64,000 bases of DNA, taken from NCBI GenBank assembly GCA_022841375.1, contig JALHRQ010000013.1:31410-95409 (forward strand), given 5' to 3'. Below are positions 35,558 to 46,921 of the stretch, one piece after another. Each line of letters starts with the position of its first letter. Position 1 is the stretch's first letter. Origin of the DNA: Burkholderiales bacterium. GTDB taxonomy: Bacteria > Pseudomonadota > Gammaproteobacteria > Burkholderiales > SG8-41. Made by a program: the position numbers and the translations under genes. Under the pieces are notes generated by a model, which made no database searches, was not told where the DNA came from, and worked only from the letters and a program-made list of their open reading frames with translations.

Positions 35558-37117
35558 ATGGACGACGGCGTCATACAGATCAACAAGGACAAACCGGCTT
35601 CGGGGCCGGTGATCCGGCTTCACGACAGCGATAACGTGCTGATCGCCCGCGGCGACATCGCCATCGGCACCAAACTGGATGGCGGGCTGACCGCGAAAAG
35701 CCAGGTGCCGGCAGGGCACAAGATTGCGGCGCGCGCCATCAGCAAAGGCGAACCCATACTCAAATACGCGGTGACCATCGGCTTCGCATCAGCCGATATT
35801 CCAGCCGGCACTTACGTGCATTCGCACAATCTTGAATTCCGTGAATTTGACCGTGATTATGCATACGCACGCGATTACCAGCCGGAGCAGATGTTTGCGG
35901 ATGCCGAACGTGCGAGTTTCATGGGGATTGTCCGCGCCAACGGCCAGGTGGCCACGCGCAATTACCTAGGCGTGCTGGCGACGGTGAACTGTTCGGCGAC
36001 GGTGGCCCACAAGATTGCTGAATACTTTACGCCGGAGCGTCTGGCGGAATATCCGAACATCGACGGCGTCTGTGCATTTGCACACGGCACCGGTTGCGGC
36101 ATGGAAATGACCGGTGAACCGATGGATCTGCTGCGGCGGACCATGGCCGGCTACGCGCGCCATGCCAATCTCGCCGGTGCGCTGATCATTGGCCTCGGCT
36201 GCGAGCGCAACCAGATCAAGGGGCTGATGAAGGAAGAGGGTCTCGACGTCAGCGATCGCCTGAAGACGTTTGTGATGCAGGAATCCGGCGGCACCCGCAA
36301 GACCATCGAGGCGGGTATCGCTGCGGTCAAGGAAATGTTGCCGGTTGCAAACAAGGTGGTGCGGCAGAAAGTTTCGGCCAGCCATCTGATGATTGGCCTG
36401 CAGTGCGGCGGCTCAGACGGATTTTCGTCGATTACCGCGAACCCCGCGCTGGGCGCGGCGATGGATCTGCTGGCACGCCACGGCGGCACACACATCCTGT
36501 CGGAAACGCCCGAGATCTACGGCGTCGAACACACGCTGACGCGCCGTGCAAAAACCCGCGAGGTCGGCGAGAAGCTGATCGAACGCATTCGCTGGTGGAA
36601 GGATGTTTACACCGTCGGTCGAGACACGCAGATCAACGGTGTGGTCAGCCCCGGCAATCAGCACGGTGGTCTTGCCAACATTTTCGAGAAATCGCTGGGT
36701 TCGTCGATGAAGGGCGGCACCGGTCCGCTGAATGCGGTCTACCGCTACGCCGAACCGGTGACAGAACGCGGTTTCGTATTCATGGACACCCCAGGATTTG
36801 ATCCCACGTCCGCGACCGGCCAGATTGCCGGCGGCGCCAACATGATCATGTTCACCACTGGCCGCGGTTCGATGTTCGGCGCCAAGCCGGTGCCCTCGAT
36901 CAAGCTGGCGACCAATACGCCGATGTTCAACAAGCTTGAAGAAGACATGGATATCAACTGCGGTGAAATTCTCGACGGCACGATTTCGCTTTCCGGAAAA
37001 GCGCAGCAGATTTTTGATCTGATGCTGCGGATTGCTTCCGGCGAAAAAACCAAGAGCGAACAGCTGGGCCTGGGCGACCACGAGTACGTGCCCTGGAATA
37101 TCGGCGTCACCGGCTGA
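35558..37117 (+). CDS. UxaA/GarD-family sugar-acid dehydratase
   Basis: A 519-residue altronate/galactarate dehydratase-like enzyme. It has an N-terminal SAF domain (residues about 18-95) and a C-terminal catalytic domain with GYVR-like ATRNYLGVLATVNCSATVA, FAHGTGCGM, GLGCERNQI, GLQCGGSDGFSSITANPALG and SPGNQHGGL, including the conserved Cys and His residues of the iron-dependent family. ATG 35558 has an ideal AGGAGG at 35547-35552. The upstream Bug protein (same strand) may import the substrate. The exact sugar acid is not evident. Relatives also use D-threonate-like or galactarate substrates. Confidence 0.9.
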   Translation: MDDGVIQINKDKPASGPVIRLHDSDNVLIARGDIAIGTKLDGGLTAKSQVPAGHKIAARAISKGEPILKYAVTIGFASADIPAGTYVHSHNLEFREFDRDYAYARDYQPEQMFADAERASFMGIVRANGQVATRNYLGVLATVNCSATVAHKIAEYFTPERLAEYPNIDGVCAFAHGTGCGMEMTGEPMDLLRRTMAGYARHANLAGALIIGLGCERNQIKGLMKEEGLDVSDRLKTFVMQESGGTRKTIEAGIAAVKEMLPVANKVVRQKVSASHLMIGLQCGGSDGFSSITANPALGAAMDLLARHGGTHILSETPEIYGVEHTLTRRAKTREVGEKLIERIRWWKDVYTVGRDTQINGVVSPGNQHGGLANIFEKSLGSSMKGGTGPLNAVYRYAEPVTERGFVFMDTPGFDPTSATGQIAGGANMIMFTTGRGSMFGAKPVPSIKLATNTPMFNKLEEDMDINCGEILDGTISLSGKAQQIFDLMLRIASGEKTKSEQLGLGDHEYVPWNIGVTG

Positions 37118-37127
37118 GGCCCGCGTC

Positions 37128-37511
37128 ATGAATGCGGCAGGGTTTATTGCCGTTGGCATCGGCGCGATGCTCGGCGCCTGGTTACGGTGGGGGTTGTCGG
37201 TGGCGATGAATCATCTGCTGCCGGCACTGCCGCTGGGCACGCTTACCGCTAATCTGGCGGGTGGTTTTCTGATCGGTGCGGCGCTGGAGTTTTTTATGCA
37301 GCATACGGCGCTGCCGCCGGAATGGCGGCTGTTTTTTGTCACCGGCTTTCTCGGCAGCCTCACCACTTTTTCGGCGTTTTCGCTGGAAGCGGTGACCTTG
37401 CTGCAGGAAGCGCGTTACGGCTGGGCGATAACATTGATCTGCAGCCACCTGGTCGGTTCGCTGGCGATGACGCTGCTGGGTATTTTTGTGGTGCGTGCGC
37501 TGACTGCGTAG
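37128..37511 (+). CDS. crcB: fluoride ion channel CrcB/Fluc
   Basis: A 127-residue four-helix membrane protein. GAMLGAWLRWGLS (residues about 11-23), LTANLAGGFLIGA and TGFLGSLTTFSAFSLEA are the Fluc signature segments that line the dual-pore fluoride channel and the central Na+ site. ATG 37128 lies 10 nt after the dehydratase stop. No fluoride riboswitch is visible because there is no leader. It exports toxic fluoride as a dimer. Confidence 0.95.
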   Translation: MNAAGFIAVGIGAMLGAWLRWGLSVAMNHLLPALPLGTLTANLAGGFLIGAALEFFMQHTALPPEWRLFFVTGFLGSLTTFSAFSLEAVTLLQEARYGWAITLICSHLVGSLAMTLLGIFVVRALTA

Positions 37512-37512
37512 T

Positions 37513-39003
37513 TCAGGTGGGGTTAAGCAGCCTGCGTGCTGCATTGATCACTTCGCCGGCGGTCAGCCCGATCGGACCGTTGCCTTCAGTGATGCTGCGA
37601 TCAGCGGCAGCGCCGTGCAGATAGACCGCTCCCGTCAACGCATGCCGCTCATCAACACCTTGTGCCAGCAGCGCAACGATAAAACCAGTTAGCACATCAC
37701 CCATGCCGGCACTGGCCATGCCTGGATTACCCGAAGTATTGATTGCCCAATGACCATCGGGCCAGGCGCAGACACTGCCGCAACCTTTCAACACAATACC
37801 CGCATTGCACTCGCGCGCCAGTCGCTGGGCGGCGGCGATACGATCACTTTGCACATCGGCCGTCGTGCAGCCGAGAAGGCGGGCTGCTTCAGCCGGATGC
37901 GGTGTCAGGATTGTTGATGTAACTCTTTGTTTTAATTTTGTTTTTAATGCTTCGAATGTTGCCAGTAGATTCAGTGCATCGGCATCCACTACCAGCGGCA
38001 AATCCAGTTCCAGCGCCCAATCGAGATATTCTGCGGCGTCCGGCAAATCCCCGAGGCCGGGGCCGATGGCCAGTGCCGTCAGGTGGTCGAGGCGCAGCAC
38101 GCCGTCCGCCGTACGCAGCATCAGTTCGGGCTGCAGTGGATCAAACAAGGGTGCATCGCCGGCGAGCAGACCGGCATAAACCCGGCCAGCGCCGCATTTC
38201 AGCGCAGCCCGACCGGCAAGCACGGCGGCGCCGGTCATGCCATGACTGCCGCCGATGATGCCGACGCTGCCGTAGCTCCCCTTGTGTGAATTGCGCGGCC
38301 GTGGCGGGAGCAGGTGGTTCAACACCCCGTCGCTGATCAGCGCGCCATGAGCAGTGCTTGCAAGCGCAACGCTCAGTCCGAGATCAGCCAGATGCAGCAT
38401 GCCGCAGCAGTCGGGTCCGTCAAGCGTCAGTAAACCCGGTTTCAGTGCGATGAACGTGATGGTGTGATCTGCTTCGACCGCGCAGCCCAGTATCCGGCCG
38501 GTGTCGGCGTCGAGTCCGCTGGGAATGTCGAGCGCCAGCACCGGTGCATTGATGGCATTGATCAGTTCGATCAATGTCGCGTAATCACCGGCAAGATCGC
38601 GTTGCAGGCCAATGCCGAACAGGCCGTCGATGACCAGAGACCAGTCCTGCTTTGCCGGGAGCTGATCCAGACAGCTGCCGCCTGCTGTTTTCCAGTCACG
38701 CAGGGCAGACGCTGATTCACCGGTGTATTTTTGTGTGCCGCCCGGACAGACCACGGTGACCGGATGCCACCACTGTTTGAGATGCAGCGCTGCAACCAGG
38801 GCGTCGCCGCCGTTGTTGCCGGGGCCGGCGAGAACAAGGATGGACTTGCCACTGTCACCGGCGAGGGTGCGGGCCAGTTCGGCGGCGGCCAGTCCGGCGC
38901 GCGCCATCAGCGGGGCAGGATGGCTGCTTTTGAGCGCGTCTTGTTCCACTTTGCGCAGTTCGGCAGTCAGCAATACCGGCGCGGCATGCGGCAGATTCGT
39001 CAT
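37513..39003 (-). CDS. nnr: bifunctional NAD(P)H-hydrate epimerase / ADP-dependent dehydratase
   Basis: A 496-residue fusion for repair of damaged NAD(P)H. The N-terminal YjeF_N epimerase domain (residues 1-210) shows VLAGPGNNGGDALVAA and DGLFGIGL. The C-terminal ribokinase-fold dehydratase (from about 225) shows GGSHGMTGAAVLAGRAAL, ILTPHPAEAARL and the catalytic GNPGMASAGMGDVLTG. Length and order match bacterial Nnr. It is convergent with crcB and divergent from purL. Confidence 0.96.
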   Translation of the reverse strand: MTNLPHAAPVLLTAELRKVEQDALKSSHPAPLMARAGLAAAELARTLAGDSGKSILVLAGPGNNGGDALVAALHLKQWWHPVTVVCPGGTQKYTGESASALRDWKTAGGSCLDQLPAKQDWSLVIDGLFGIGLQRDLAGDYATLIELINAINAPVLALDIPSGLDADTGRILGCAVEADHTITFIALKPGLLTLDGPDCCGMLHLADLGLSVALASTAHGALISDGVLNHLLPPRPRNSHKGSYGSVGIIGGSHGMTGAAVLAGRAALKCGAGRVYAGLLAGDAPLFDPLQPELMLRTADGVLRLDHLTALAIGPGLGDLPDAAEYLDWALELDLPLVVDADALNLLATFEALKTKLKQRVTSTILTPHPAEAARLLGCTTADVQSDRIAAAQRLARECNAGIVLKGCGSVCAWPDGHWAINTSGNPGMASAGMGDVLTGFIVALLAQGVDERHALTGAVYLHGAAADRSITEGNGPIGLTAGEVINAARRLLNPT

Positions 39004-39083
39004 GTCGGCAATTTTAACGCATGGCGCTCTGCGACCAGTGTCCGGTTTCGGGTAAAATCGTGCTTTACCAACACCTGTTCATC

Positions 39084-42000
39084 ATGCCGCAATTCCTCAG
39101 GCTCCGAGGACGCGACGCCCTCTCGGCATTCCGTCGGAAAAAACTGCTGCAGGCTGCGTCTGTAGACCTTCCCGGTCTGCAGATCAATGCCGAATTCTGG
39201 CATTTCATTCAATTGCAGTCGCCGCTCGATGCTGCCGGTCAGCATCAACTCGAACGCATCCTGACCTATGGGTCTGCAACCGCACCGGTTGCGCAGGAAG
39301 GTACGTTGCTGCTGGTGACGCCGCGTCTGGGTACGATATCGCCGTGGTCTTCGAAAGCGACCGATATAGCCCGTCACTGCGGATTGCCCGCCGTGACGCG
39401 GATCGAACGTGGCATTGCTTGGTGGTGCAGTGCCAACGGCCAGCCGCTGACACCGCCTCAGCGCGCGAAACTGCTGCCGCATTTGCATGACCGGATGACC
39501 GAATCGGTGCTCGATTCGCTGGACGCCGCTGAAGCGTTGTTCAGGCGCATTGATCCGAAACCGCTGGCCAGCGTGGATATGCTGGGCGGCGGGCGAGATG
39601 CGCTGGTGCAGGCCAATGTGACCATGGGCCTGGCGCTGTCGCACGATGAAATCGATTATCTGTTCGACAATTTCAAGCGCATCGGCCGCAATCCGACTGA
39701 CGTCGAATTGATGATGTTCGCGCAGGCCAACTCCGAACATTGCCGTCACAAGATATTTAATGCCGACTGGATCGTTGATGGCGAGAAGCAGGCTCGTTCA
39801 TTGTTCGGCATGATCCGCGTCACCCACGAAAAACATCCGCAGGGCACCGTGGTGGCGTATTCCGACAATTCTTCGGTGATCGAAGGCGCGGAAATCGAAC
39901 GCTTTTATCCGACGGACGGTGGTAGCTACGGCTACAGCCGCGAGCTGACGCACATTCTGATGAAAGTAGAGACGCACAACCATCCGACGGCGATTTCGCC
40001 GTTTCCCGGCGCTTCGACGGGCGCCGGCGGTGAAATCCGCGATGAGGGGGCCACTGGCCGCGGCGCAAAACCGAAGGCCGGCTTGACCGGATTCTCGGTG
40101 TCCAATCTGCGCATTCCCGGCGGCGAACAGCCGTGGGAAGCCAATCCAGTCGGCAAGCCGGGGCGCATCGCCTCGGCGCTGCAGATCATGCTCGACGGAC
40201 CGATTGGCGGTGCATCGTTCAACAATGAATTCGGTCGGCCGAATCTGACAGGTTATTTCCGCAGCTATGAAATGCGCGTCGGGCAGGAAGTGCGGGGTTA
40301 TCACAAGCCGATCATGATTGCCGGAGGCCTGGGCAACATCGCCGCGCAACATACGGCAAAGAACGCACTGCCGGAAGGCGCGCTGATGATCCAGTTGGGC
40401 GGCCCCGGCATGCTGATCGGTTTGGGCGGCAGTGCGGCTTCAAGCATGGATACCGGCGCCAACCAGGAAGACCTGGATTTTGATTCAGTGCAGCGCGGCA
40501 ATCCCGAAATCGAACGGCGTGCGCAGGAAGTCATCGACCGCTGCTGGGCCTTGATGGCGAACAATCCGATCCTGTCGATTCATGACGTCGGCGCCGGCGG
40601 ATTGTCGAATGCGCTGCCGGAACTGGCGCACACCGCGCATCGCGGCGCACGTTTCGAGTTGCGCGAAGTGCCGAGTGAAGAGCCGGGCATGTCGCCGCTG
40701 CAGATCTGGTGCAACGAAGCGCAGGAACGCTACGTACTGGCGATCGCACCCAAAGACCTGGAACGTTTCCGTTTGATCTGCGAGCGTGAGCGCTGTCCGT
40801 TTGCGGTGGTCGGCACGGCAACGGCGGACGGCCAGTTACAGGTGCACGACCGGGTGTTCAACAACAACCCTGTCGATATGGAAATGTCGGTGCTGCTGGG
40901 CAAGCCGCCGAAGATGCTGCGCGACGTCAAACGCATGGTGCGCGAAGGACAGGTGTTCGACGCGGCCGGTATTGACATCCGCGAAGCACTGTATCGCGTG
41001 CTGCGGCTGCCGACCGTCGCCGACAAGACCTTCCTGATCAGCATCGGCGACCGTACGGTCGGCGGCATGACGGCCCGCGACCAGATGGTCGGTCCGTGGC
41101 AGGTGCCGGTGGCGGATGTAGCGGTAACGCTGATGGGTTACCACGCGACCTGCGGCGAGGCGATGGCGATGGGGGAACGCACGCCACTGGCGGTGCTCAA
41201 TCCGCAAGCTTCTGGGCGCATGGCCGTCGGGGAGGCGCTGACCAATATTGCCGCTGCAGCCATCGCCAAAATCGGTGACGTCAAGCTCTCCGCCAACTGG
41301 ATGGCCGCGGCCGGTCATGCTGGTGAAGATGCTGCGCTGTTCGATACCGTGCGCGCGGTGGCGATGGAGTTGTGCCCGCAACTGGGGATCAGTATTCCGG
41401 TGGGCAAGGATTCGCTGTCGATGAAGACGACATGGAGCAATGACGGAATTCGCAAGGAGGTCATCGCACCGTTGTCGTTGATTGTGTCGGCTTTTGCCCC
41501 GGTCACTGATGCACAAGCCACGCTGACACCGCAGTTGCGTACCGACTGCGGTAATACCGATCTGCTGCTGATCGATCTCGGTGGCGGCCGCAACCGGCTC
41601 GGCGCTTCGGCGCTGGCGCAGGTGTATGACGCGACGGGAGACGAAACTCCGGATGTTGTCGCAGCGGCGGAACTGAAAGCTTTTTTTGCAGCGATCCAGC
41701 AACTGAATCGCGATGGTCTGCTGCTGGCCTATCACGACCGTTCGGATGGCGGCCTGGTGACGACGCTGTGCGAAATGCTTTTTGCCGCGCGCTGTGGCGC
41801 AGCGATCACCGTCGGCAATGGCAATGCCGCGGCAATGCTGTTCAGCGAAGAGCTGGGCGCGGTGGTGCAGATTCGCCATGCGGATCGTGCGCGGGTGCTC
41901 GATGTGCTCGATGCCGCCGGCCTTGCTGCCCACAGCAGCGTGATCGGCAGTGTTAGTGCGGGTGATCGTCTGGTGGTGCGTGCTGCGGACAAAGTGCTTG

Positions 42001-42962
42001 TGGATGAATCACGCATTGATCTGCATCGGGCCTGGTCGGAAACGACGTACCGGATGCAGCAACTGCGCGACAACCCGGACTGTGCCCGGCAGGAATACGA
42101 CCGGCTGCTCGATGCCGGTGACCCCGGCATCACGCCGAAGCTGACGTTCAATCCGGATGAAGACATTGCTGCGCCGCTGATCGGTCGCGGCGCAAAACCG
42201 CGCATCGCGATCCTGCGCGAGCAGGGCGTCAACGGCCAGGTTGAAATGGCCGCAGCGTTTGACCGTGCCGGATTCGACGCTGTCGACGTTCACATGAGCG
42301 ACATCATCGCAGGGCGTGTCAATCTTGCTGACTTCAAGGGCTTCGCCGCCTGCGGCGGTTTTTCCTACGGTGATGTGCTGGGTGCCGGCGAAGGCTGGGC
42401 CAAGTCGATTCTTTTTAACTCTCGGGCGCGCGACCAGTTTGCGACGTTTTTTGCTCGTCAGGACAGTTTTGCACTGGGCGTGTGCAATGGCTGCCAGATG
42501 ATGAGCAACCTGCATGAACTGATACCCGGTGCGGAACGCTGGCCGCATTTTGTGCGCAACCGTTCCGAGCAGTTCGAGGCGCGTTTTGTCACGCTGGAAG
42601 TGCAGGAATCGCCGTCGCTGTTTTTCAACGGCATGGCAGGCAGCCGGATTCCGGTTGCTGTGGCGCATGGCGAAGGTTATGCCGAGTTTGCCGACACTTC
42701 GGCACTGGCGGCGGTGCAGCCGCTGGTGGCGTTGCGTTATGTCGATCATCGCGGCGCGGCGACCGAGACCTATCCGCTGAATCCCAATGGTTCGCCGCAG
42801 GGAATCACCGGGCTGACTACCGCCGATGGCCGTTTTACGATCCTGATGCCGCACCCGGAGCGGGTGTTCCGTGCGGTGCAGAATTCATGGCATCCGGCAG
42901 AGTGGCGCAACGACGGACCCTGGCTGCGAATGTTCCGTAACGCGCGTCGCTGGGTGGGTTGA
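39084..42962 (+). CDS. purL: phosphoribosylformylglycinamidine synthase
   Basis: A 1292-residue large-type PurL, which makes FGAM from FGAR, Gln and ATP in de novo purine synthesis. N-terminal PurS-like, linker ([18 protein letters not shown]), two AIRS-type ATP domains ([38 protein letters not shown]) and a C-terminal class I glutaminase with nucleophile Cys in [11 protein letters not shown] and the catalytic His in [11 protein letters not shown] are all present. I chose ATG 39084 (MPQFLRLRG), typical of the family; an in-frame start at 39021 adds 21 residues. Confidence 0.98.
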   Translation: MPQFLRLRGRDALSAFRRKKLLQAASVDLPGLQINAEFWHFIQLQSPLDAAGQHQLERILTYGSATAPVAQEGTLLLVTPRLGTISPWSSKATDIARHCGLPAVTRIERGIAWWCSANGQPLTPPQRAKLLPHLHDRMTESVLDSLDAAEALFRRIDPKPLASVDMLGGGRDALVQANVTMGLALSHDEIDYLFDNFKRIGRNPTDVELMMFAQANSEHCRHKIFNADWIVDGEKQARSLFGMIRVTHEKHPQGTVVAYSDNSSVIEGAEIERFYPTDGGSYGYSRELTHILMKVETHNHPTAISPFPGASTGAGGEIRDEGATGRGAKPKAGLTGFSVSNLRIPGGEQPWEANPVGKPGRIASALQIMLDGPIGGASFNNEFGRPNLTGYFRSYEMRVGQEVRGYHKPIMIAGGLGNIAAQHTAKNALPEGALMIQLGGPGMLIGLGGSAASSMDTGANQEDLDFDSVQRGNPEIERRAQEVIDRCWALMANNPILSIHDVGAGGLSNALPELAHTAHRGARFELREVPSEEPGMSPLQIWCNEAQERYVLAIAPKDLERFRLICERERCPFAVVGTATADGQLQVHDRVFNNNPVDMEMSVLLGKPPKMLRDVKRMVREGQVFDAAGIDIREALYRVLRLPTVADKTFLISIGDRTVGGMTARDQMVGPWQVPVADVAVTLMGYHATCGEAMAMGERTPLAVLNPQASGRMAVGEALTNIAAAAIAKIGDVKLSANWMAAAGHAGEDAALFDTVRAVAMELCPQLGISIPVGKDSLSMKTTWSNDGIRKEVIAPLSLIVSAFAPVTDAQATLTPQLRTDCGNTDLLLIDLGGGRNRLGASALAQVYDATGDETPDVVAAAELKAFFAAIQQLNRDGLLLAYHDRSDGGLVTTLCEMLFAARCGAAITVGNGNAAAMLFSEELGAVVQIRHADRARVLDVLDAAGLAAHSSVIGSVSAGDRLVVRAADKVLVDESRIDLHRAWSETTYRMQQLRDNPDCARQEYDRLLDAGDPGITPKLTFNPDEDIAAPLIGRGAKPRIAILREQGVNGQVEMAAAFDRAGFDAVDVHMSDIIAGRVNLADFKGFAACGGFSYGDVLGAGEGWAKSILFNSRARDQFATFFARQDSFALGVCNGCQMMSNLHELIPGAERWPHFVRNRSEQFEARFVTLEVQESPSLFFNGMAGSRIPVAVAHGEGYAEFADTSALAAVQPLVALRYVDHRGAATETYPLNPNGSPQGITGLTTADGRFTILMPHPERVFRAVQNSWHPAEWRNDGPWLRMFRNARRWVG

Positions 42963-43027
42963 ACGGCCTTGCAGCTTGAGGCGCCGCGCAAGGCGCCGTG
43001 GCATTAAAAATCAATAAAAACAATAAG

Positions 43028-46000
43028 TTACGATTTTTCGGTCAACGCCGGCTGCCAGCGCAAGTCCAGCGTCAGCGGGAACGCAGGATTGTGTACTTCC
43101 GGCGGGACCGTCATCGGACCCGGCGTGTGGCCGTGATCCCAAAAACGCGCGATGCGTCTTGCCTCGGCTTCATTGGCATTGACCGGCAGCGTTTCGTAGT
43201 TACGACCGCCTGGATGCGACACATGGTATTTGCAACCGCCAATGGAGCGACCGCTCCAGGTATCGACAATGTCAAAGGCCAGCGGGGCATGCACGGGGAT
43301 GGTCGGGTGCAGCGCTGAAGGCGGACTCCAGGCGCAATAACGTACGCCGGAGATAAATTCACCGGGTGTGCCGGTCGGCGTCATCGGCAACGCGCGGCCG
43401 TTGCAGGCCACCACATGGCGCGATTCAGTCAGGCCGCGTGCGCGCACCTGCAGGCGTTCCACCGAGGAGTCAACGTATCGGGAGGTAGCACTGAGGCCGA
43501 TTTCCTCACCCAGCACATGCCAGGGTTCGATGGCCTGGCGCAATTCGAGTTCGATGCCGTTGTAGACCACGGTGCCGTAGCGCGGGAAGCGGAATTCATG
43601 GAAAGGTGCAAACCAGGCATCGTCAAATGCGTAGCCGGCACGGCGCAAGTCTTCAAGTACATCGTGGAAATCGGCAGCGACGTAGTGCGGCAGCATGAAA
43701 CGGTCATGCAACTGGGTGCCCCAGCGCACCAGCTTTTCGTTGTAGGGTGTTTTCCAGAACCATGCGACCAGCGCGCGCAGCAGCAGCATCTGCGCCAGAC
43801 TCATCTGCGGATGGGGCGGCATTTCGAAACCGCGGAATTCCAGCAGGCCCAGACGGCCGGTACCCCCGGCCATGGTGTGGAGCTTGTCGATGCAGAACTC
43901 GGCGCGGTGCGTGTTGCCGGTGAGATCAACCAGGAAATTGCGCAGCAGCCGGTCGGTCATTTCAGGCGGAATGGCCGGCCCGTATTTTTTCTGCAGCAAC
44001 GCCATTTGCTGGAAAGCGATTTCCAGTTCGTAGAGATTGTCGTCACGGGCTTCATCGACACGCGGTGCCTGGCTGGTCGGCCCGATGAACATGCCGGAGA
44101 ACAGGTAGGACAGCGAGGGGTGGTTCTGCCAGTAAGTGATCAGGCTGCGCAGCAGGTCGGGGCGGCGCAGCAACGGGCTGTCCGCTGCCGTGCTGCCGCC
44201 CAGCGTGATGTGGTTGCCGCCGCCACTGCCGGTGTGCCTGCCGTCGAGCATGAATTTTTCGGTGCCGAGCCGTGTCTGCCGCGCTTCTTCGTATAGCGCG
44301 GTGGTGTTGCTCACCAGGTCATCCCAGTTTTTTGCGGGATGAATATTGACTTCGATGACGCCGGGATCGGGTGTTATACCGAGCGACGTGACGCGTGCAT
44401 CATGCGGAGGTCCGTAACCCTCGAGACGGACCCGCAGTTTCAGCACTGCAGCCGTATTTTCGATCAGCTTCAGCAACTCAAAATAGGGTTCGACGGATTC
44501 GAAAGGCGGCACGAATACATACAGCCGGCCGGCACGGATTTCGACGCACAACGCGGTACGGACGAATTTTTTTTCAGCGGCTGTTTTTTTCGGCAGCACG
44601 TCCAGCGGCAGTCGATAACCCAATGCCGAGTCGCCATTGATCAGGATCAGCCGGTTGTCGGGCAGGGGCCACAGCGTGGTGGTCCAGCTATGGTCTTTTT
44701 CATCGGCGCCGAGCGGCAGCGCATAACCGGCGGCAATGCCGCCGGGCGCGCGTTTGGCTTTCTCCGGGGTCAGATGCGTGAGCGGATCTTCCCAGGCCGC
44801 GAGCAGATTGTTTGCGGGCAATTTGAGTTCAGCGATCAGCGCCTCTGCAAAACGCGTTGCATCCGCCGGTTTGGCGTCGGCCGCAGTGGTCGCTGCGCCG
44901 ATCAGTTCCGGATCGCGCCACAGTTTATGGCCATCGTTGCGCCACTGGATGCCCAGTGACCATCGCGGCAATGGTTCGCCCGGATACCATTTGCCCTGGC
45001 CGTAAAACACCAGTCCGCCTGCGGCGAAGCGGTCTTTAAGCCGCCATGCCAGTTGTTCGGACAGTTCCCATTTTTTATCCGATAGGGCTGCGGTGTTCCA
45101 TTCGATGCCGTCCATGTCGTCGATCGACACGAACGTCGGTTCGCCTCCCTGGGTCAGGCGCACATCGCCGGCTTTGAGTTCAGAATCGATTTTGCGGCCC
45201 AGAGCATCGACGGCCAACCATTGCGCATCGTCGTACGGTTTGGTGACCCGCGGGTCTTCCTTGATGCGGGTGACTGTCATGCCAAATTCAAAGGTGGTTT
45301 GGCAGGGGTCGACGCCGCCGCTGACGGCTGCGGCACTGGCCGGAGACGGTGTGCAGGCCAGCGGAATATGACCTTCACCGGCGAGCAGACCCGAGGTCGG
45401 GTCGAGACCGACCCAGCCGGCCCCTGGTATGTAGGCTTCAGCCCAGGCATGCAGATCGGTAAAGTCGCGGTCGGTGCCGGACGGCCCATCGAGTGATTTC
45501 TGGTCGGCCTTGAGCTGGATCAGGTAACCCGAGACAAAACGTGCGGCAAGGCCGCAGTGACGCAGGATCTGCACCAGCAGCCAGCCACTGTCGCGGCACG
45601 AGCCGCTGCGTTTTTGCAGCGTCTGATCGCAGGTTTGCACGCCGGGTTCCATGCGTACCAGATAGCCGATGTGGTTCTGCAACTGACGATTGACTTCGAC
45701 CAGGAAATCGATGGTGGCGATGTCGGCCGGTAGTGTTTTAAGGAATGTCCCCAGCCACTGCATCAACAGCGGCCCGCTTTCATCAAGCACCAGATAGGGC
45801 ACGAGGTCGCGTGCCAGCGTAGCATCGTAAACAAACGGAAATTTCTCGGCACGGCTTTCGATGAAAAAATCGAAAGGGTTGATTACCGTCATGTCGGCAA
45901 CCAGGTCGACGGTGATTTCCAGTTCGGTGGTTTTTTCCGGAAAAACGAAACGCGCGATGTAGTTGCCGAAGACGTCCTGCTGCCAGTTGATGAAGTGTTC

Positions 46001-46144
46001 GGCGGGACTGACGTTCAGCGAATAGGAAAGAATCGGCGTGCGGCTGTGCGGCGCCGGGCGCAGACGTATCTCGTGCGCTGAAAGCGCGACCGGGCGGTCA
46101 TAGATGTAACGCGTCTTGTGATGCAGGCCGACGTGGATGCTCAC
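43028..46144 (-). CDS. transglutaminase-like protein with DUF2126 domain
   Basis: A 1038-residue protein. An N-terminal beta domain (residues 1-110) precedes a transglutaminase-like core with the triad Cys183 (RSGSCRDSGWLL), His232 (DLHAWAEAY) and Asp248 (WVGLDPTSG). A long C-terminal DUF2126 region (from about 300) contains TQGGEPTFVSIDDMDG and GGSTAADSPLLRRPDLL. No signal peptide. It is the last gene of the ATP-grasp/alpha-E/Anbu/transglutaminase operon (30 bp after Anbu), a widely conserved cluster thought to make or process a peptide-like compound. A peptidase or amide-forming role is possible. Confidence 0.92.
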   Translation of the reverse strand: MSIHVGLHHKTRYIYDRPVALSAHEIRLRPAPHSRTPILSYSLNVSPAEHFINWQQDVFGNYIARFVFPEKTTELEITVDLVADMTVINPFDFFIESRAEKFPFVYDATLARDLVPYLVLDESGPLLMQWLGTFLKTLPADIATIDFLVEVNRQLQNHIGYLVRMEPGVQTCDQTLQKRSGSCRDSGWLLVQILRHCGLAARFVSGYLIQLKADQKSLDGPSGTDRDFTDLHAWAEAYIPGAGWVGLDPTSGLLAGEGHIPLACTPSPASAAAVSGGVDPCQTTFEFGMTVTRIKEDPRVTKPYDDAQWLAVDALGRKIDSELKAGDVRLTQGGEPTFVSIDDMDGIEWNTAALSDKKWELSEQLAWRLKDRFAAGGLVFYGQGKWYPGEPLPRWSLGIQWRNDGHKLWRDPELIGAATTAADAKPADATRFAEALIAELKLPANNLLAAWEDPLTHLTPEKAKRAPGGIAAGYALPLGADEKDHSWTTTLWPLPDNRLILINGDSALGYRLPLDVLPKKTAAEKKFVRTALCVEIRAGRLYVFVPPFESVEPYFELLKLIENTAAVLKLRVRLEGYGPPHDARVTSLGITPDPGVIEVNIHPAKNWDDLVSNTTALYEEARQTRLGTEKFMLDGRHTGSGGGNHITLGGSTAADSPLLRRPDLLRSLITYWQNHPSLSYLFSGMFIGPTSQAPRVDEARDDNLYELEIAFQQMALLQKKYGPAIPPEMTDRLLRNFLVDLTGNTHRAEFCIDKLHTMAGGTGRLGLLEFRGFEMPPHPQMSLAQMLLLRALVAWFWKTPYNEKLVRWGTQLHDRFMLPHYVAADFHDVLEDLRRAGYAFDDAWFAPFHEFRFPRYGTVVYNGIELELRQAIEPWHVLGEEIGLSATSRYVDSSVERLQVRARGLTESRHVVACNGRALPMTPTGTPGEFISGVRYCAWSPPSALHPTIPVHAPLAFDIVDTWSGRSIGGCKYHVSHPGGRNYETLPVNANEAEARRIARFWDHGHTPGPMTVPPEVHNPAFPLTLDLRWQPALTEKS

Positions 46145-46174
46145 GCGGACTCCCGCGCAACAGCGTCGTGGCGA

Positions 46175-46921
46175 TCAAGGCTGGGAAGCGACATTCCAGT
46201 CCGGATTGGGGAGTTCGCTGAATACCTTGCGCAGGCCGGCGCCCCACTGTTTGTGAATCATGTTGAAGTAGGGATCACTTTCTTCGATGTGATGCCGGTA
46301 GCTGACCTTGAAGCTGTCGCGCTCGTAGATCAGCAGATCGATCGGCAGTCCGACCGAGATATTGCTGCGCATTGTCGAGTCGAAGGAAACGAGCAGGCAC
46401 TTGGTGGCTTCGAGCAGGCTGGTGTCGCTTTTGACGACGCGGTCAATCACCGGTTTGCCGTATTTGCTTTCGCCAATCTGGAAATAGAGCGTTTCAGGCG
46501 TCGATTCAATGAAGTTGCCTTCGCTGTAGACGTGGAACAGTCGCTGCGGCTCGCCGCGGATCTGTCCGCCGACGATGAATGATGCGCTGGAGTCGATGTT
46601 GCTCTGCTGCAAAAAGGGCGCGTTGCGGTTACGCACGTCACGCAATGCCTGGCCGGTCAGATCGGCCACGTCATACATCGATTCGGCATTCATGATGGTC
46701 TGCGGCTGGCTTTGCCGGCGCGCATGTTCTTCGAGCAACTTTATGGCGCTCTGGGTGATCGACAGGTTGCCTGCGGTGAGCATGACAATGACGCGATCGC
46801 CATCCTGCGAAAAGATATACATCTTGCGGAAACTGGCGATATTGTCTACGCCTGCGTTGGTACGGGTATCCGATGCGAACACCATGCCGGCATCCAGCGT
46901 CACTGCTACACAGTAGGTCAT
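46175..46921 (-). CDS. Anbu proteasome-like peptidase
   Basis: A 248-residue protein of the Anbu (ancestral beta-subunit) family. ATG 46921 gives MTYCVAVTLDAGMVFASDTR, in which Thr2 would be the N-terminal nucleophile after Met removal, with Asp18 and the Lys of FRKM nearby as in proteasomal beta subunits. An in-frame extension to 47023 would hide the nucleophile. Later motifs: GGQIRGEPQRLFHVYSEGNF, GESKYGKPVIDR and SVGLPIDLLIYERD. It forms ring- or spiral-like oligomers in known cases. It is encoded with the ATP-grasp, alpha-E and transglutaminase proteins, its usual partners. Confidence 0.93.
   Translation of the reverse strand: MTYCVAVTLDAGMVFASDTRTNAGVDNIASFRKMYIFSQDGDRVIVMLTAGNLSITQSAIKLLEEHARRQSQPQTIMNAESMYDVADLTGQALRDVRNRNAPFLQQSNIDSSASFIVGGQIRGEPQRLFHVYSEGNFIESTPETLYFQIGESKYGKPVIDRVVKSDTSLLEATKCLLVSFDSTMRSNISVGLPIDLLIYERDSFKVSYRHHIEESDPYFNMIHKQWGAGLRKVFSELPNPDWNVASQP

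Noticed and set aside
37100..37128. Fluoride riboswitch ahead of crcB
   Set aside because: Only 10 nt separate crcB from the upstream gene and the fluoride aptamer sequence is absent.
40836..41933. 365-residue minus-strand ORF inside purL
   Set aside because: Antisense to conserved purL domains with no recognisable motif.
42963..43027. Terminator between purL and the transglutaminase gene
   Set aside because: A GGCGCC inverted repeat is present, but no convincing U-tract follows on either strand at the right distance.
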